Notes under the pieces: model-generated
Databases searched by the model: none
The model's input: the letters and a program-made list of their open reading frames with translations, nothing else
Told to the model about the DNA's origin: nothing
Part shown: piece by piece, positions 34,095 through 44,180 of the stretch
Position numbering within the stretch: position 1 is the first letter of the stretch
How the letters are laid out: each line of letters begins with the position of its first letter
Source of the DNA: Brevibacillus humidisoli
GTDB taxonomy: Bacteria; Bacillota; Bacilli; Brevibacillales; Brevibacillaceae
Direction of reading: 5' to 3'
Assembly: GCF_020923435.1 (NCBI RefSeq)
Contig: NZ_CP087263.1
Span: forward strand, 2,809,970-2,873,969
DNA length: 64,000 bases
Position numbers and translations under genes: made by a program

Positions 34095-35241
34095 TCTCAC
34101 CCCGCACTGCTTTCCGGTGTCGCTTTCGCAAATACGAAACAATGATATAAAGCAGCGGATAGACTAGATTCACAACCAGACCGAGATAGCCAAGGTAACT
34201 GCTATAGCGAAACAGTTCATCGAGATTCTGTGGGAAAAGGGCGACAGCGAACAGCGGAATCAACAGGAAAACAGACATGATCCGCTGAAATGCCATGCCC
34301 CTGCCAAGCAGCTGCCGCAGACCATAGATGAAAGCGTAGTAAACATTCCCGACGGTTGTAAAGACGGCTGCCACCCAAACCGCCAAAAAGGCTGACTCGA
34401 TCCGCTCCAAAACAAGCCCTGGAACCTGTGTGGTTTTGACCAACTCCAGTGTCGGCCAGGTTAGCAACTGTAATTCGTTAGGACCAAATACAGCAATGCC
34501 GGCCAACACGATCAAGGTGTAGACCAAGATCGCCATGGTGATCCCGACCACGCTGGCCGTCCTCCTCGATGTCCCTTGCTGGGCAAACGCAAAATAGATG
34601 AACATCACTTCAAATCCTTCAAATGAAATGGTTGATTCCATTAAACCGTCCACCAGCTTGTCCCAGGAGGAGATCTGAACCGGCAGCAGATTGTTCCAAT
34701 CTGCTTTCTGGAAAGAAGCGATGGCTAGTAACAAAATGGGCAGGATAATCAGCGGAAAAAGCAGTTCATTGACCCGGGCGACCACCTCAGGTTCATACTG
34801 ACACAGAGCCACCACCAACAAAAACATGGTGATAATGGTCGCTTCCAGAGGTGTTTGCAGCAGCACCGCCGTGACCACCACTTCACCAAAGATACGTGCT
34901 GTAAAGGCGGTGACGGTAAATAAATAGAGCAGAAAGCTGACGACAAAAGGGAGGCTTAGCAACACGCCCACTTTTACCGACTTGGTCGTTCCCCACACTA
35001 ACGGACTGTATCGCACAATCGTACGTCCCGGATAGAGACGGCTAAGCTGGGCGATCAGCCAGCAGGCGGCGATGCTGATCAGTCCGCCGATAAACGGTGC
35101 CAACCATCCTGATTGCTCCAACGCAGTTGATGTGGCTCGCGGCAAGGTGAGTACTCCGACTCCGATCAGCGTACTGGTGACCAGCGTCGTCAACTGCCAG
35201 GTGGAGAAAGTGCCAAATAACTGATCGTTTCCTCTGCTCAC
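34084..35241 (-). CDS. Spore germination permease, GerB family
   Basis: 385 residues, about ten transmembrane helices, of the APC-superfamily spore germination permease family. The pattern STLIGVGVLTLPRATS near residue 24 and SFEGFEVMFIYFAF are family-typical. It is thought to bind nutrient germinant within the membrane. GTG start at 35241 overlaps the gerA-like stop by four bases; GerC start overlaps its own end. Confidence 0.9.
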   Translation of the reverse strand: MSRGNDQLFGTFSTWQLTTLVTSTLIGVGVLTLPRATSTALEQSGWLAPFIGGLISIAACWLIAQLSRLYPGRTIVRYSPLVWGTTKSVKVGVLLSLPFVVSFLLYLFTVTAFTARIFGEVVVTAVLLQTPLEATIITMFLLVVALCQYEPEVVARVNELLFPLIILPILLLAIASFQKADWNNLLPVQISSWDKLVDGLMESTISFEGFEVMFIYFAFAQQGTSRRTASVVGITMAILVYTLIVLAGIAVFGPNELQLLTWPTLELVKTTQVPGLVLERIESAFLAVWVAAVFTTVGNVYYAFIYGLRQLLGRGMAFQRIMSVFLLIPLFAVALFPQNLDELFRYSSYLGYLGLVVNLVYPLLYIIVSYLRKRHRKAVRGESVD

Positions 35242-36773
35242 GGCCCTTCTCTCCTTTCCATCCGCACCTCATCCAGCGGGTTAAACAGCGATGGCCGCCT
35301 CCGCATCCTAGACAACGGCAGACGGACGAGTAAATCCCGCATGTCGCGGATTTTGATCGGGCTTAACGGCGACATGTACGGAACACCAAACGATTTGATG
35401 GAGGAGAGATGGATGACGATCAAGATCAGGAACAGCATGATCCCGTACAGTCCAAATATGCCAGCCATAATCATCATCGGAAAGCGCAGCATGCGGATCG
35501 AGATAGCGGCACTATAGCTGGGAGTCGCAAAAGAGCCAATCGTCGTCAGCGCCACAATGATCACCATGATCGGGCTGGCCAGACCTGCCGTAACCGCCGC
35601 CTCACCGACGACCAGTGCTCCGACAATCCCAATCGTAGGCCCAATCGGTCCAGGCAGTCGAACACTTGCCTCGCGCAAGATCTCAATCGTGATCTCCATG
35701 ATGAAGGCTTCCACAATCGATGGAAACGGCACGGTTGAACGACCAGCTGCCATCGCGATCACCAGCTTCGAGGGGATCATCTCCGGATGAAACGAGCTAA
35801 AGGCAATGTACAAAGACGGTAAAAACAGCGCGATCATCATGCTGGTAAATCGAATCACCCGAATGAAAATACTGATGTAGAAGCGTTCGTAGTAGTCTTC
35901 CGGACTCTGATAAAACTGGGAGAAGACAGCAGGTGCAACCAACACAAACGGTGTCCCTTCCACGAGAATGGCCACTTTTCCCTCCAGCAGGTTGGCCACT
36001 ACCTTGTCTGGCCGTTCGGTGTTTTGGATCTGGGGAAACGGCGACCAAGTGCGGTCTTCAATAAACTGTTCGATATAGCCGCTTTCCAGAACGCCGTCCA
36101 CCCTGATCTTTTGGATACGCTGGATCACCTCATCGACGATCCCCGGATCTGCCAGACCGTCCAGATACATCACGTTGACCGCAGTCTGTGTCCGCTCACC
36201 TACCACCAACCGACGTAATCGCAGATTCGGGTCTCTCAGTCGAAACCGAATCAGTGCCGCATTAACGGTGAGGGTCTCGGTAAAACCGTCCCGCGGCCCA
36301 CGTACCACCGCCTCTACGCGCGGCTCCTCCACGCCGCGCCGATCCCAGCCAGGTGTGCTGGCGATGTAAGCCTCCCTTTTTCCCTCGATCAACAGAATGG
36401 CATTCCCCGAGAGGATGCTTCGAATTACATGGCGCAGGTCGGCTCCCCGCTCTATCTCGTGGATGGCCGGTTCTTCGCTTTCGTGTATCGATGTCGTCAG
36501 GTACTTGACAATAAACTCGCTAATATCCTCTTTTTTGGCCATGCCACTGAGATGGAGCACAGCTGCAGATTTCCCGCTCTCCTTTAGTCGGATCAGCCGG
36601 ATCGCGAGGTCGTCGGTGGAACCGAGGATTTGACTGATCATCTGGATGTTCTCCTTCAGATCGGTTGTGAGAGGACGGGCGGGAACCGACTGCATGGTTT
36701 GATGAAAGTGATCTTCATGCACCTTCTGCCGTTTTTTGTTTTTCATCTGTCTCCACTGCTCTCGTATACTCAT
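35238..36773 (-). CDS. Spore germination receptor subunit A, GerA family
   Basis: 511 residues. Soluble N-terminal domain (about residues 1-290) followed by four to five hydrophobic helices (MMIALFLPSLYIAFSSFHPE; GPTIGIVGALVVGEAAVTAG; LILIVIHLSSIKSFGVPYMS), the GerA layout. ATG at 36773 is preceded by AAGGAGG at six bases; the earlier part of the open frame has no site. With the next two genes it forms a germinant receptor, whose ligand cannot be told. Upstream the sequence has an ACACTAAT element that may be part of a SigG -10, not certain. Confidence 0.92.
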   Translation of the reverse strand: MSIREQWRQMKNKKRQKVHEDHFHQTMQSVPARPLTTDLKENIQMISQILGSTDDLAIRLIRLKESGKSAAVLHLSGMAKKEDISEFIVKYLTTSIHESEEPAIHEIERGADLRHVIRSILSGNAILLIEGKREAYIASTPGWDRRGVEEPRVEAVVRGPRDGFTETLTVNAALIRFRLRDPNLRLRRLVVGERTQTAVNVMYLDGLADPGIVDEVIQRIQKIRVDGVLESGYIEQFIEDRTWSPFPQIQNTERPDKVVANLLEGKVAILVEGTPFVLVAPAVFSQFYQSPEDYYERFYISIFIRVIRFTSMMIALFLPSLYIAFSSFHPEMIPSKLVIAMAAGRSTVPFPSIVEAFIMEITIEILREASVRLPGPIGPTIGIVGALVVGEAAVTAGLASPIMVIIVALTTIGSFATPSYSAAISIRMLRFPMMIMAGIFGLYGIMLFLILIVIHLSSIKSFGVPYMSPLSPIKIRDMRDLLVRLPLSRMRRRPSLFNPLDEVRMERREGP

Positions 36774-36860
36774 CGGCAGCCTCCTTCCCGACAGCTCGCA
36801 GGTAGATATTAGTGTGCCCAAAAAGTGTGTGCCGATGTTAGGATTTCCCCTTTTCGCATG

Positions 36861-36894
36861 AAATAAGAAAAACCGCCAGAAAAAATCTGACGGT
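36861..36894 (-). terminator. Terminator of the DUF1294 gene
   Basis: ACCGTCAGA / TCTGGCGGT stem with one mismatch and T-rich tail TTTTTCTTATTT on the minus strand. Confidence 0.7.
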
Positions 36895-36953
36895 CCTACG
36901 TGTAGGGTGGACATATAGGAATTGTTCGGCTTACATCGGCCACTCGCTACAGC

Positions 36954-37313
36954 TTACCACGCCAAACGGAAGAACAGCAGCAGATGAAGCACGATCAGCA
37001 ACGGTACACCAAGCACAAACCACGAATGCCTCGTTTTATGACGGAAGGTAACCATACCCACTCCCGTCCCCATCGCCCCGCCGAGAGCGGCCAGCATGAG
37101 CAGACTGCTCTCGGGAATCCGCAGCCGATGCTGGCGTGCCGATCGCTTGTCAGCTGCCATCAACCCAAAAGAGTAGAGATTGATCAATAGCCAGCCAGCA
37201 AACAGGAACAGCAGCCGTTCGCTGTACCAACCATAGATCATCGCGAGCCAGCCGCAAGCTAATATTCCATTTCTCATCTTTCGATGGGCTGCAAGCTTCT
37301 GCTGCTGCTTCAC
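36954..37313 (-). CDS. DUF1294 family membrane protein
   Basis: 119 residues, four short hydrophobic helices with the family pattern MAADKRSARQHRLRIPESS, then GGAMGTGVGMVTFRHKT. Function unestablished. GTG start at 37313, four bases after the DedA stop, with GGAG upstream, so translation is probably coupled. Confidence 0.8.
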   Translation of the reverse strand: MKQQQKLAAHRKMRNGILACGWLAMIYGWYSERLLFLFAGWLLINLYSFGLMAADKRSARQHRLRIPESSLLMLAALGGAMGTGVGMVTFRHKTRHSWFVLGVPLLIVLHLLLFFRLAW

Positions 37314-37317
37314 GACG

Positions 37318-37941
37318 TTACTCCCTCTCCGGTTTGTAAGAGCGGTTGGCCAAGACCAGACGGCGGATTCCCAATCCCGCGATGATCAGCAAGATCAGCA
37401 GCCCCAGTCCGTAATATCCATACCTGCGGGACATCTCTATGATCGTATCCATGTGCTGACCAAACAGAAAGCCAACCATGTAAAAGAAAAAAGTCCAAAC
37501 TAGTCCGGTTGTATAGGAAAACAACGCATACCGTCGAAAGTTCATTCCCCCGATGGCTACGACATAGGGAACGATGTGTCTCACCACCGGAAAGAGATAG
37601 CAGAGACAGAGGGCGTATGCCCCGTACTTTTCAATCAATGCGGTGGAACGGACAATATAACGTTCCATCTTTTTCTTTCGCGACAGCCAACGGAGGATCG
37701 GCTTTCCGAACCACTTGCCCAACAGATATCCGATCGTCAATCCGGAGACAACTCCCATGTAATCAACCACAAATGCGTAAACGGGATCCAGATAACCAAG
37801 GGAAGCGACTAATCCGCCGGTAGCCACGACCAGTTCATCAGGAATCGGCAGTCCGACGATGCCTAGCCACAGCAAAAAAAACAAAGCAAAATAGCCGTAT
37901 TGCTCAATAAAAGTAAGCAGTGTCTCAAAGTTGATTTCCAT
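37318..37941 (-). CDS. DedA family membrane protein
   Basis: 207 residues with five to six helices. WLGIVGLPIPDELVVATGGL near residue 26, GYLLGKWFGKPIL and LCYLFPVVRHIVPYVVAIGG are DedA landmarks, although the usual F-R-x-x-P-G-x-R motif is replaced by PVVRHIVPY. Some DedA proteins recycle undecaprenyl phosphate or move phospholipids; which applies is unknown. ATG at 37941 has GGAG nine bases upstream. First gene of a DedA-DUF1294 pair. Confidence 0.85.
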   Translation of the reverse strand: MEINFETLLTFIEQYGYFALFFLLWLGIVGLPIPDELVVATGGLVASLGYLDPVYAFVVDYMGVVSGLTIGYLLGKWFGKPILRWLSRKKKMERYIVRSTALIEKYGAYALCLCYLFPVVRHIVPYVVAIGGMNFRRYALFSYTTGLVWTFFFYMVGFLFGQHMDTIIEMSRRYGYYGLGLLILLIIAGLGIRRLVLANRSYKPERE

Positions 37942-38139
37942 CACGGGATTCTCCTAACCGTCAGACGGACAAGTACTGAGGCCCTGTTTGAAGCTCTTGC
38001 ACTCCATCGCCGTCCTTATTCTCTCCACTCCTTTGGTATGCGTCTACATATGCAGGGCGTGTGCCCGGCACTCATTGATTTCGACCGGGCATTTACCTAG
38101 TATAAATACGCATCAACCGCTCAAAAGGTTTCCCGCTGC

Positions 38140-39489
38140 TTATCCAATCATGATTTTCCCCTGTGGATAGCGGAAATACTCTTTCTGCTTCCGCTGAGCC
38201 AGCGCAAAGGCGATGGTCAGCGGACCGACCCGTCCGGCAAACATCGTCAAGATCAACATCATCCGGCCATAAGGAGTCAATTCCGGGGTAAGACCCATCG
38301 ACAGACCCACTGTAGAGGAGGCCGAGACTGCCTCGAACAGAATTTTAATGAACTCTATCTTTCCCTCGGTAATCGTCAGCACCATCGTAGTGACAGCGAT
38401 AAGGAACAAGCTGCTGACGATAACAGTGAGCGACTTGGCAATCATGTGCGGCATGATTCGCTGCCGGAAAAAGACGATATCTTCTCTTCCTTTGATCTGC
38501 GACCAAACAGCACCCATCAGCGTGGCAAACGTCGTTGTCTTGATACCGCCGCCGGTTGAGCCTGGAGACGCGCCGATAAACATCAAAAACATGATGAAGA
38601 ATAAGGTTGAATGATGCATTTGCGTGATGTCCAGTGTATTGGAGCCGGCTGTGCGCGGTGTGATCGACTGGTACAGCGAAGCGAGAAACTTCCCGAACAT
38701 CGAGAGCGGCTGCAACGTCTTTGGATTGCTGAATTCCAGCAAAAAGATCACCACGGTGCCTAGCGCAATCAAACTGCCTGTTGTCGCCAGCACCACCTTG
38801 GTGTGCATGGACAAACGATGGCGGTAGCGGTAATCGTACAGTTCGGCCATCACCATAAATCCGAGCCCACCGAGCACAATCAAGGCATACAGCACGATAT
38901 TCATCATAGGATCGGTTACATAGCCGGTAAAACTCCTAAACTCCCCCATCAGGTCAAATCCGGCATTGTTAAAGTTGGAGATCGCGTGAAAGATGCCGTA
39001 ATACAAGGCTTGAGCAACTGGCATGTCATATGCAAAACGGGCTGCCAGCAGCAGACCGCCGACCACTTCACAGATCGCCGTAAAGATCAGCAGCAGTTGG
39101 ACCAATCGCACAATTCCTTCCATCGAGACCTGGTTGAGCGACTGCTGCAGAAGCAGGCGTTCCTTCAACGAGATTCGCTTCCCTAAAAACAAGGCGTAAA
39201 GCGTTGCAAATGTCATAAACCCGAGGCCGCCTATCTGGATCAAGGTGAGGATCACCAGTTCGCCAAACAGACTAAACGTGGTGCCCGTATCGACCACCAC
39301 CAGACCGGTTACACAAGTGGCTGAAGTGGCAGTGAAAAAAGCGTCCAGCCAATCCATGCCAAGACCATCCTCCGTCGCCATCGGCAAGCGAAGCAGCGAT
39401 GCTCCGATCACGATGATCAAGGCAAAACCGGCGACAAGCACTTGTGGAGGGTTAAAGCGAAAGCGCTGTTTCATCTGATTTCGTTTCAT
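38140..39489 (-). CDS. ktrB: Ktr/Trk potassium transporter membrane subunit (first copy)
   Basis: 449 residues, four M1-P-M2 repeats of the Trk/Ktr superfamily. Selectivity-loop stretches are visible: SATCVTGL, NFNNAGFD, SITPRTAGS and SASSTVGLS, each with the expected glycine. It mediates K+ uptake with a KtrA/KtrC ring. Closely similar in sequence to the protein at 44254-45600. ATG at 39489 after GGGG. Confidence 0.9.
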   Translation of the reverse strand: MKRNQMKQRFRFNPPQVLVAGFALIIVIGASLLRLPMATEDGLGMDWLDAFFTATSATCVTGLVVVDTGTTFSLFGELVILTLIQIGGLGFMTFATLYALFLGKRISLKERLLLQQSLNQVSMEGIVRLVQLLLIFTAICEVVGGLLLAARFAYDMPVAQALYYGIFHAISNFNNAGFDLMGEFRSFTGYVTDPMMNIVLYALIVLGGLGFMVMAELYDYRYRHRLSMHTKVVLATTGSLIALGTVVIFLLEFSNPKTLQPLSMFGKFLASLYQSITPRTAGSNTLDITQMHHSTLFFIMFLMFIGASPGSTGGGIKTTTFATLMGAVWSQIKGREDIVFFRQRIMPHMIAKSLTVIVSSLFLIAVTTMVLTITEGKIEFIKILFEAVSASSTVGLSMGLTPELTPYGRMMLILTMFAGRVGPLTIAFALAQRKQKEYFRYPQGKIMIG

Positions 39490-39630
39490 TCTGTACCCCT
39501 GTATCTTTTTTTAACATAACCCCATGGTAAACAAAAAGAGACGGTCGTACAAGATTCTCTTCCTTACCTCAAAAAATGGAAGGAAAAACTACACTTTTGT
39601 TTAATTTCTTTTTATAGTCAAAAAATTTTA

Positions 39631-39636
39631 TATAAT
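39631..39636 (+). promoter_or_regulatory. -10 box of the pepF gene
   Basis: TATAAT, 23 bases before the start region of the gene; AT-rich upstream with a weak -35. Confidence 0.45.
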
Positions 39637-39658
39637 CCAAAAGGGGGAATCCTAGCTC

Positions 39659-41572
39659 ATGAAAAAACCGATCTTTCTCACATTGACCGCAGTCGCATTG
39701 GTTGTCGGATCCACCTCGGCGCCATTTGTTCCGCTGAGCAATCAAGCGGTGGCAGTAGCTGCAGAGCAGCAGCTGCCAGTGTACGAAAATCGCGCCGAAA
39801 TCCCTGCAGAGTACAAGTGGAAGTTGGAGCATATCTATGCCAACCAAGAGGTTTGGGAAGCCGATGTGAAGAAGGCGGAGCAATTGGCCAACGATTTCGT
39901 CAAGCATCAGGGCAAACTGGGTGAATCGGCGGCCAATCTGCTGAAAGCACTGGAGGACTACAGTGCCCTCAACCGTCTGCATGACAAACTATACGTCTAC
40001 GCTAATATGGGACTGGATGCCAATATGTCCAATCCACAACTTCAGGAACTGGCCAATCGCGCTGAGAACCTGAGTACATTGGTCCGCGAAAAGACGTCTT
40101 GGCTGGTCCCCGAGATCGTCGAGATTGCAGATGACAAGATAAACCACTATCTGTCTGATGAGAAGCTGACTGCTTACAAAGGCTTCTTGGAAGATGTGCT
40201 GCGGGCCAAACCGCACAGCCTGTCAGTCGAGATGGAACAACTGCTGGCGAAAGCAACGCCTGTCGCGGGCGCGGCGGAAAACATCTACGGCATGCTGTCC
40301 AAGGACGTCACCTTCCCGACGATCAAAGATGAAGATGGGAAAGACGTACAACTGACCCGGGCGAACTTCATCTCCTACATGGACAGCAAAGACCGCAATG
40401 TGCGCAAAGCCGCATTTGAAGCATACTACCGTACCCTGGCCAAGTTCCGGGACACGTTTGCACAGACACTCGCGTCAGAAGTAAAAGCAAACAACTTTTA
40501 TGCGACGACGAGAAAATACGACTCTGCACTAGAAGCCAGTCTGCATCCCAACAACGTGCCGCCCGAGGTATACGATCAGTTGATCGAGACAGTCAACGCC
40601 CATTTGCCGCTGCTGCACCGTTATATGGAGCTGAAGAAACAAATGCTCGGCGTGGACGAACTGCACATGTACGACATCTACACCCCGATTGCACCGGCCG
40701 ATGACCGATACATTCCTTATGAGGAAGCGAAGCAGATTGTACTGGATGGTCTAAAGCCGCTTGGCGACGAGTATGTGAAAACGTTGGCAGAGGGCTTCAA
40801 CGGCGGATGGGTAGACGTCTACTCCACGGATGACAAGCGACCCGGCGCGTATCAATGGGGAGCATACGACACTCATCCCTATGTCCTGCTCAACTATCAA
40901 GGTACGATGGACGACGTATTCACCGTAGCACACGAAATGGGCCACGCGATGCAGACCTTCTACACCAATGAAGCGCAGCCGTATATCTCCTCCAACTATC
41001 CGACCTTTACAGCGGAAGTGGCCTCCACGATGAATGAAACATTGCTGTTCAAGAGCTTGTACGCCAACGCAAAGACCAAACAGGAAAAAATGTACCTGTT
41101 GAATCAGTATCTGGAGAACTTCCGGGGCACGTTGTTCCGTCAGACGCAGTTCGCTGAATTCGAAAAGGTGATCCACGAGAGGGAAGCGGCAGGGGAAACA
41201 CTGAACGCCGAAACACTGAAGCAGATCTATCTGGACATCAACAAAAAATACTACGGGCCTGCCATGATTTCTGACGAAGAGATTGCGATGGAATGGGCAC
41301 GCATCCCCCATTTCTACTACAACTTCTACGTCTACCAGTACTCCACCAGTTTCGCCGCCTCTGTCGCTCTCGCCCAGCAGGTGCTGGACGAAGGAGAACC
41401 AGCGGTGAACCGCATCCGGGACCACTTCCTGGCAGCGGGCAACTCCGCTCCACCGATCGAGGTGCTGAAAGCTGCGGGTGTCGACATGTCCACCGCCGAA
41501 CCGATCCAGCAGGCGATGGATGTATTTGAAGAGACGCTGGATGAATTGGAGCGATTGATCAACGAGGAATAA
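39659..41572 (+). CDS. pepF: Oligoendopeptidase F with N-terminal export signal
   Basis: 637 residues. A basic start, a hydrophobic helix (PIFLTLTAVALVVGSTSA) and a following Ala-rich stretch look like a Sec signal peptide, unusual for PepF, which is normally cytosolic. The M3 zinc motif HEMGH is at residues 425-429, and the downstream glutamate region is intact (AEVASTMNETLLF). It should cut peptides of 7-17 residues outside the cell or at the membrane. Single gene; strong terminator after it. Confidence 0.92.
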   Translation: MKKPIFLTLTAVALVVGSTSAPFVPLSNQAVAVAAEQQLPVYENRAEIPAEYKWKLEHIYANQEVWEADVKKAEQLANDFVKHQGKLGESAANLLKALEDYSALNRLHDKLYVYANMGLDANMSNPQLQELANRAENLSTLVREKTSWLVPEIVEIADDKINHYLSDEKLTAYKGFLEDVLRAKPHSLSVEMEQLLAKATPVAGAAENIYGMLSKDVTFPTIKDEDGKDVQLTRANFISYMDSKDRNVRKAAFEAYYRTLAKFRDTFAQTLASEVKANNFYATTRKYDSALEASLHPNNVPPEVYDQLIETVNAHLPLLHRYMELKKQMLGVDELHMYDIYTPIAPADDRYIPYEEAKQIVLDGLKPLGDEYVKTLAEGFNGGWVDVYSTDDKRPGAYQWGAYDTHPYVLLNYQGTMDDVFTVAHEMGHAMQTFYTNEAQPYISSNYPTFTAEVASTMNETLLFKSLYANAKTKQEKMYLLNQYLENFRGTLFRQTQFAEFEKVIHEREAAGETLNAETLKQIYLDINKKYYGPAMISDEEIAMEWARIPHFYYNFYVYQYSTSFAASVALAQQVLDEGEPAVNRIRDHFLAAGNSAPPIEVLKAAGVDMSTAEPIQQAMDVFEETLDELERLINEE

Positions 41573-41589
41573 ACCGGCGTTAGCACAAG

Positions 41590-41648
41590 AAGCCCCCGCT
41601 GTCAGTCGCGTAAACGGCTTGCTTCACACGACGGCAGAGGGGGCTTTC
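41590..41648. terminator. Bidirectional terminator
   Basis: AAGCCCCC (41590-41597) pairs with GGGGGCTT (41639-41646) around further partial pairing. It separates pepF from the convergent radical SAM gene. Confidence 0.75.
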
Positions 41649-41662
41649 CCATCCGGGACTGG

Positions 41663-43450
41663 TTAGTTTGTGACGGGCAGCGGCCTTCCTACGATCTCAT
41701 AAGCGTTGGAAACCGCCGATCGATAGGGGTAGTAGACAACCAGAGCAAATGTCCCGGGATTAAACTCCCCATGCTCCAACCAGCGCCGGATATCAAACGA
41801 CACACTTGTTACAACGGTATGTTTGAAGTACTCCTTTTCCGAAGCAAGGTCTTGCATAAAGCCGCCCGGCAGCAAACCGTCCTGCTCCTGCTGCTGTAGT
41901 TGTCGATACACCTCCTGCATCTCCCGCTTCTCCATGGGGTCCGGCCACCACAGTTTTCGCGGTCGATGCTTTTGATTGTAGAGATAATCGAACTTCATCA
42001 AACTGAGCACATGTTCAAGTCCTTCTCTGCTTCGTTCCTGCAAAAACTGATAAAGCCGGACAAACAAATCTTCCAGTTGGTGGCCAAGTCTGCCCCATCC
42101 TTGCTCTTCCCAGTAATCGCCGAACTCCTGAAAAAAGTCGTACGGTGTCTCAAAATGCCGCCCCAAGATCCACTCCAGTGTCCGGTCCACCCGATGGGCA
42201 TTCCAGTACTTCTCCAACACGTCCTCTACTCGCTTGATCCGCAGGATCTCCGTATAGGAGAGGATATCGTTGCCCAAGATTTCGTACGGCGCTTCCTCCA
42301 TGTAGATGTATCCGTGATTGGCGGCCCGTGCACGAACTCCCGTACCACGCAGCATCTTTAGGAATCCTAACTGCAGTTCTTCCGGCCGGAGTGCAAAGAC
42401 ATCGTTGAACGTCTTGCGAAACGAGGCATAATCCTCCTCGGGAAGACCGGCGATCAGATCGAGATGCTGGGCAATCTTCCCCGACTCTTTGATCCGCTTA
42501 ACCGTATAGCTCAACTTTTCAAAGTTCTGGATTCGCTGTACCAGACGATTGGTCTCATCATTGGTCGACTGCACGCCAATCTCAAAGCGGAAGATTCCCG
42601 GCGGCGCGTTGTCCGCAAGAAAGTCGACGACATCAGGCTTCAAGATATCGGCTGTGATCTCAAACTGGAACACGGTACCGTTATGGTTGTCAATCAGAAA
42701 CTGAAAGATTTCCATGGCGTACTTCTTGTGGATATTAAAGGTGCGATCGACGAACTTGATCGTTTTCACACCCTCACGCTCAATCAGCCGCTGCAAGTCC
42801 CGCTTCACCCGCTCCATAGAGAAGTAACGCACACCATCCTCGATAGACGAGAGACAGTACTGACACTTAAACGGGCAGCCGCGAGATGCTTCAAAATAGA
42901 CGACCCGGTTATCCAGTTCCTCGAGATGCTCCTCGTAAGGAGATGGGATCTGATTCAGGTCTTTCAACTGCTCACGCGGCATGGTGTAACGGACTCGTCC
43001 CTCATGGCGATAGGCAATCCCGTTTACCGTCTGTAGATCGGTTTGCGTTCCACGCAGCCTAGCTTCCTGATACGCTTCACATAGTTCGCGGAATGTCTCT
43101 TCCCCTTCCCCGATCACAATCACATCGATCGCCGGGTGTGATTTCAACCAGTAGTCGGCATCGTAGGTTACTTCCGGACCGCCAAGTACGATCGGCACTT
43201 CCGGCAGCACTTTTTTCAGGTTTGAAATCACATCGAGGGTTTCTCGTATGTTCCAGATATAACAGGAAAACGCGACGAGGTCAGGGCTTCGCTTGAAAAT
43301 ATCACCCACGATGTTCATCGTCACGTCATTTATCGTATACTCCACCAGTTCAACGTCGGGAAACGACGGTTTGACGTAGCTGCGCAGATAGCGCAGCGCC
43401 AACGAAGAGTGAATGTATTTGGCATTTAGTGTGGTCAGGACGATTTTCAA
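41663..43450 (-). CDS. B12-binding-domain radical SAM protein
   Basis: 595 residues. An N-terminal cobalamin-binding-like domain (about residues 1-140; the VVLGGPEVTYD and VIGEGEETF stretches) is followed by the radical SAM core with CPFKCQYC, which binds [4Fe-4S] and SAM, and a C-terminal DUF4080 region. The pathway is unknown. The start is TTG at 43450, with AAAGGAGG nine bases upstream; the frame continues upstream without a site. Relatives typically begin KIVLTTLNAKYIHSSLALRY. No neighbour suggests a substrate. Confidence 0.88.
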   Translation of the reverse strand: MKIVLTTLNAKYIHSSLALRYLRSYVKPSFPDVELVEYTINDVTMNIVGDIFKRSPDLVAFSCYIWNIRETLDVISNLKKVLPEVPIVLGGPEVTYDADYWLKSHPAIDVIVIGEGEETFRELCEAYQEARLRGTQTDLQTVNGIAYRHEGRVRYTMPREQLKDLNQIPSPYEEHLEELDNRVVYFEASRGCPFKCQYCLSSIEDGVRYFSMERVKRDLQRLIEREGVKTIKFVDRTFNIHKKYAMEIFQFLIDNHNGTVFQFEITADILKPDVVDFLADNAPPGIFRFEIGVQSTNDETNRLVQRIQNFEKLSYTVKRIKESGKIAQHLDLIAGLPEEDYASFRKTFNDVFALRPEELQLGFLKMLRGTGVRARAANHGYIYMEEAPYEILGNDILSYTEILRIKRVEDVLEKYWNAHRVDRTLEWILGRHFETPYDFFQEFGDYWEEQGWGRLGHQLEDLFVRLYQFLQERSREGLEHVLSLMKFDYLYNQKHRPRKLWWPDPMEKREMQEVYRQLQQQEQDGLLPGGFMQDLASEKEYFKHTVVTSVSFDIRRWLEHGEFNPGTFALVVYYPYRSAVSNAYEIVGRPLPVTN

Positions 43451-43590
43451 CAGTTCATCCCTCCTTTGCATCGCATCCGCAGAAAGGACTTCCGCCCCCA
43501 GCGCCGATACGGACAGCGGGTCGGGTGCGTCCAGCATTTCATTATACCAAACCATGCGGAAGCTAAGCAAACAGACGCTGGTACCGCAGC

Positions 43591-44097
43591 TTATTTCCGT
43601 AGTTCCCGCACCACGTGGCCCAGCTCTGGTACAATCAACCTCCCCATCGCCAGTCGAACCGCTCCGGACGATCCCGGTGTAGAAAAAACCGCCTTGCCCC
43701 GATACGTCCCCGCCAGCGCCCGGCTCAGAATCGCTGCAGAGCCGATATCCTCGGTATAACTTAGAAACCGAAACAATTCTCCAAAACCCGGCATCTCTTT
43801 TTCCAACAGTTCGCTTACTGCCTCGTAGGTGGTGTCGCGCGCCGCGATACCTGTTCCGCCATTGAGCAGAATCACGTCAACATCCTGATGGCAGGCCCCG
43901 GTATTGATCGCGTCCACAATCTCCGTCCGTTCATCCTTGACAATCCGGTACAGCACGATCTGGTGGCCTGCATCTTCCAGATACTGCTTCATCACCTGTC
44001 CGCTCTTATCCGTCTCTGTGGTGCGTGTGTCGGAGACGGTAATAATCATGCAGCCAATCCGTTTTGGCGCTTCTGCCTTATGCTCCTCTGTACTCAT
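43591..44097 (-). CDS. moaB: Molybdopterin biosynthesis protein MoaB
   Basis: 168 residues of the MoaB/MogA fold, with IITVSDTR near residue 19, LLNGGTGIAARDTT and FSTPGSSGAVRLAM. It adenylates molybdopterin in molybdenum-cofactor synthesis. The ATG at 44097 with AAGGAGG seven bases upstream is chosen over the ATG 17 codons earlier. No other moa genes are nearby. Confidence 0.9.
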   Translation of the reverse strand: MSTEEHKAEAPKRIGCMIITVSDTRTTETDKSGQVMKQYLEDAGHQIVLYRIVKDERTEIVDAINTGACHQDVDVILLNGGTGIAARDTTYEAVSELLEKEMPGFGELFRFLSYTEDIGSAAILSRALAGTYRGKAVFSTPGSSGAVRLAMGRLIVPELGHVVRELRK

Positions 44098-44180
44098 CTT
44101 CTTCCTCCTTCCTAACAACAAGGGAAATGTTCCATTTTTTCTCCTCATCCGCTATACTAACATGAGCGGATCAGCAACAT

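Noticed and set aside
38001-39489. c-di-AMP (ydaO) riboswitch near the ktr genes
   Set aside because: I looked for its conserved elements upstream of the ktrA-like and both ktrB genes and did not find them.
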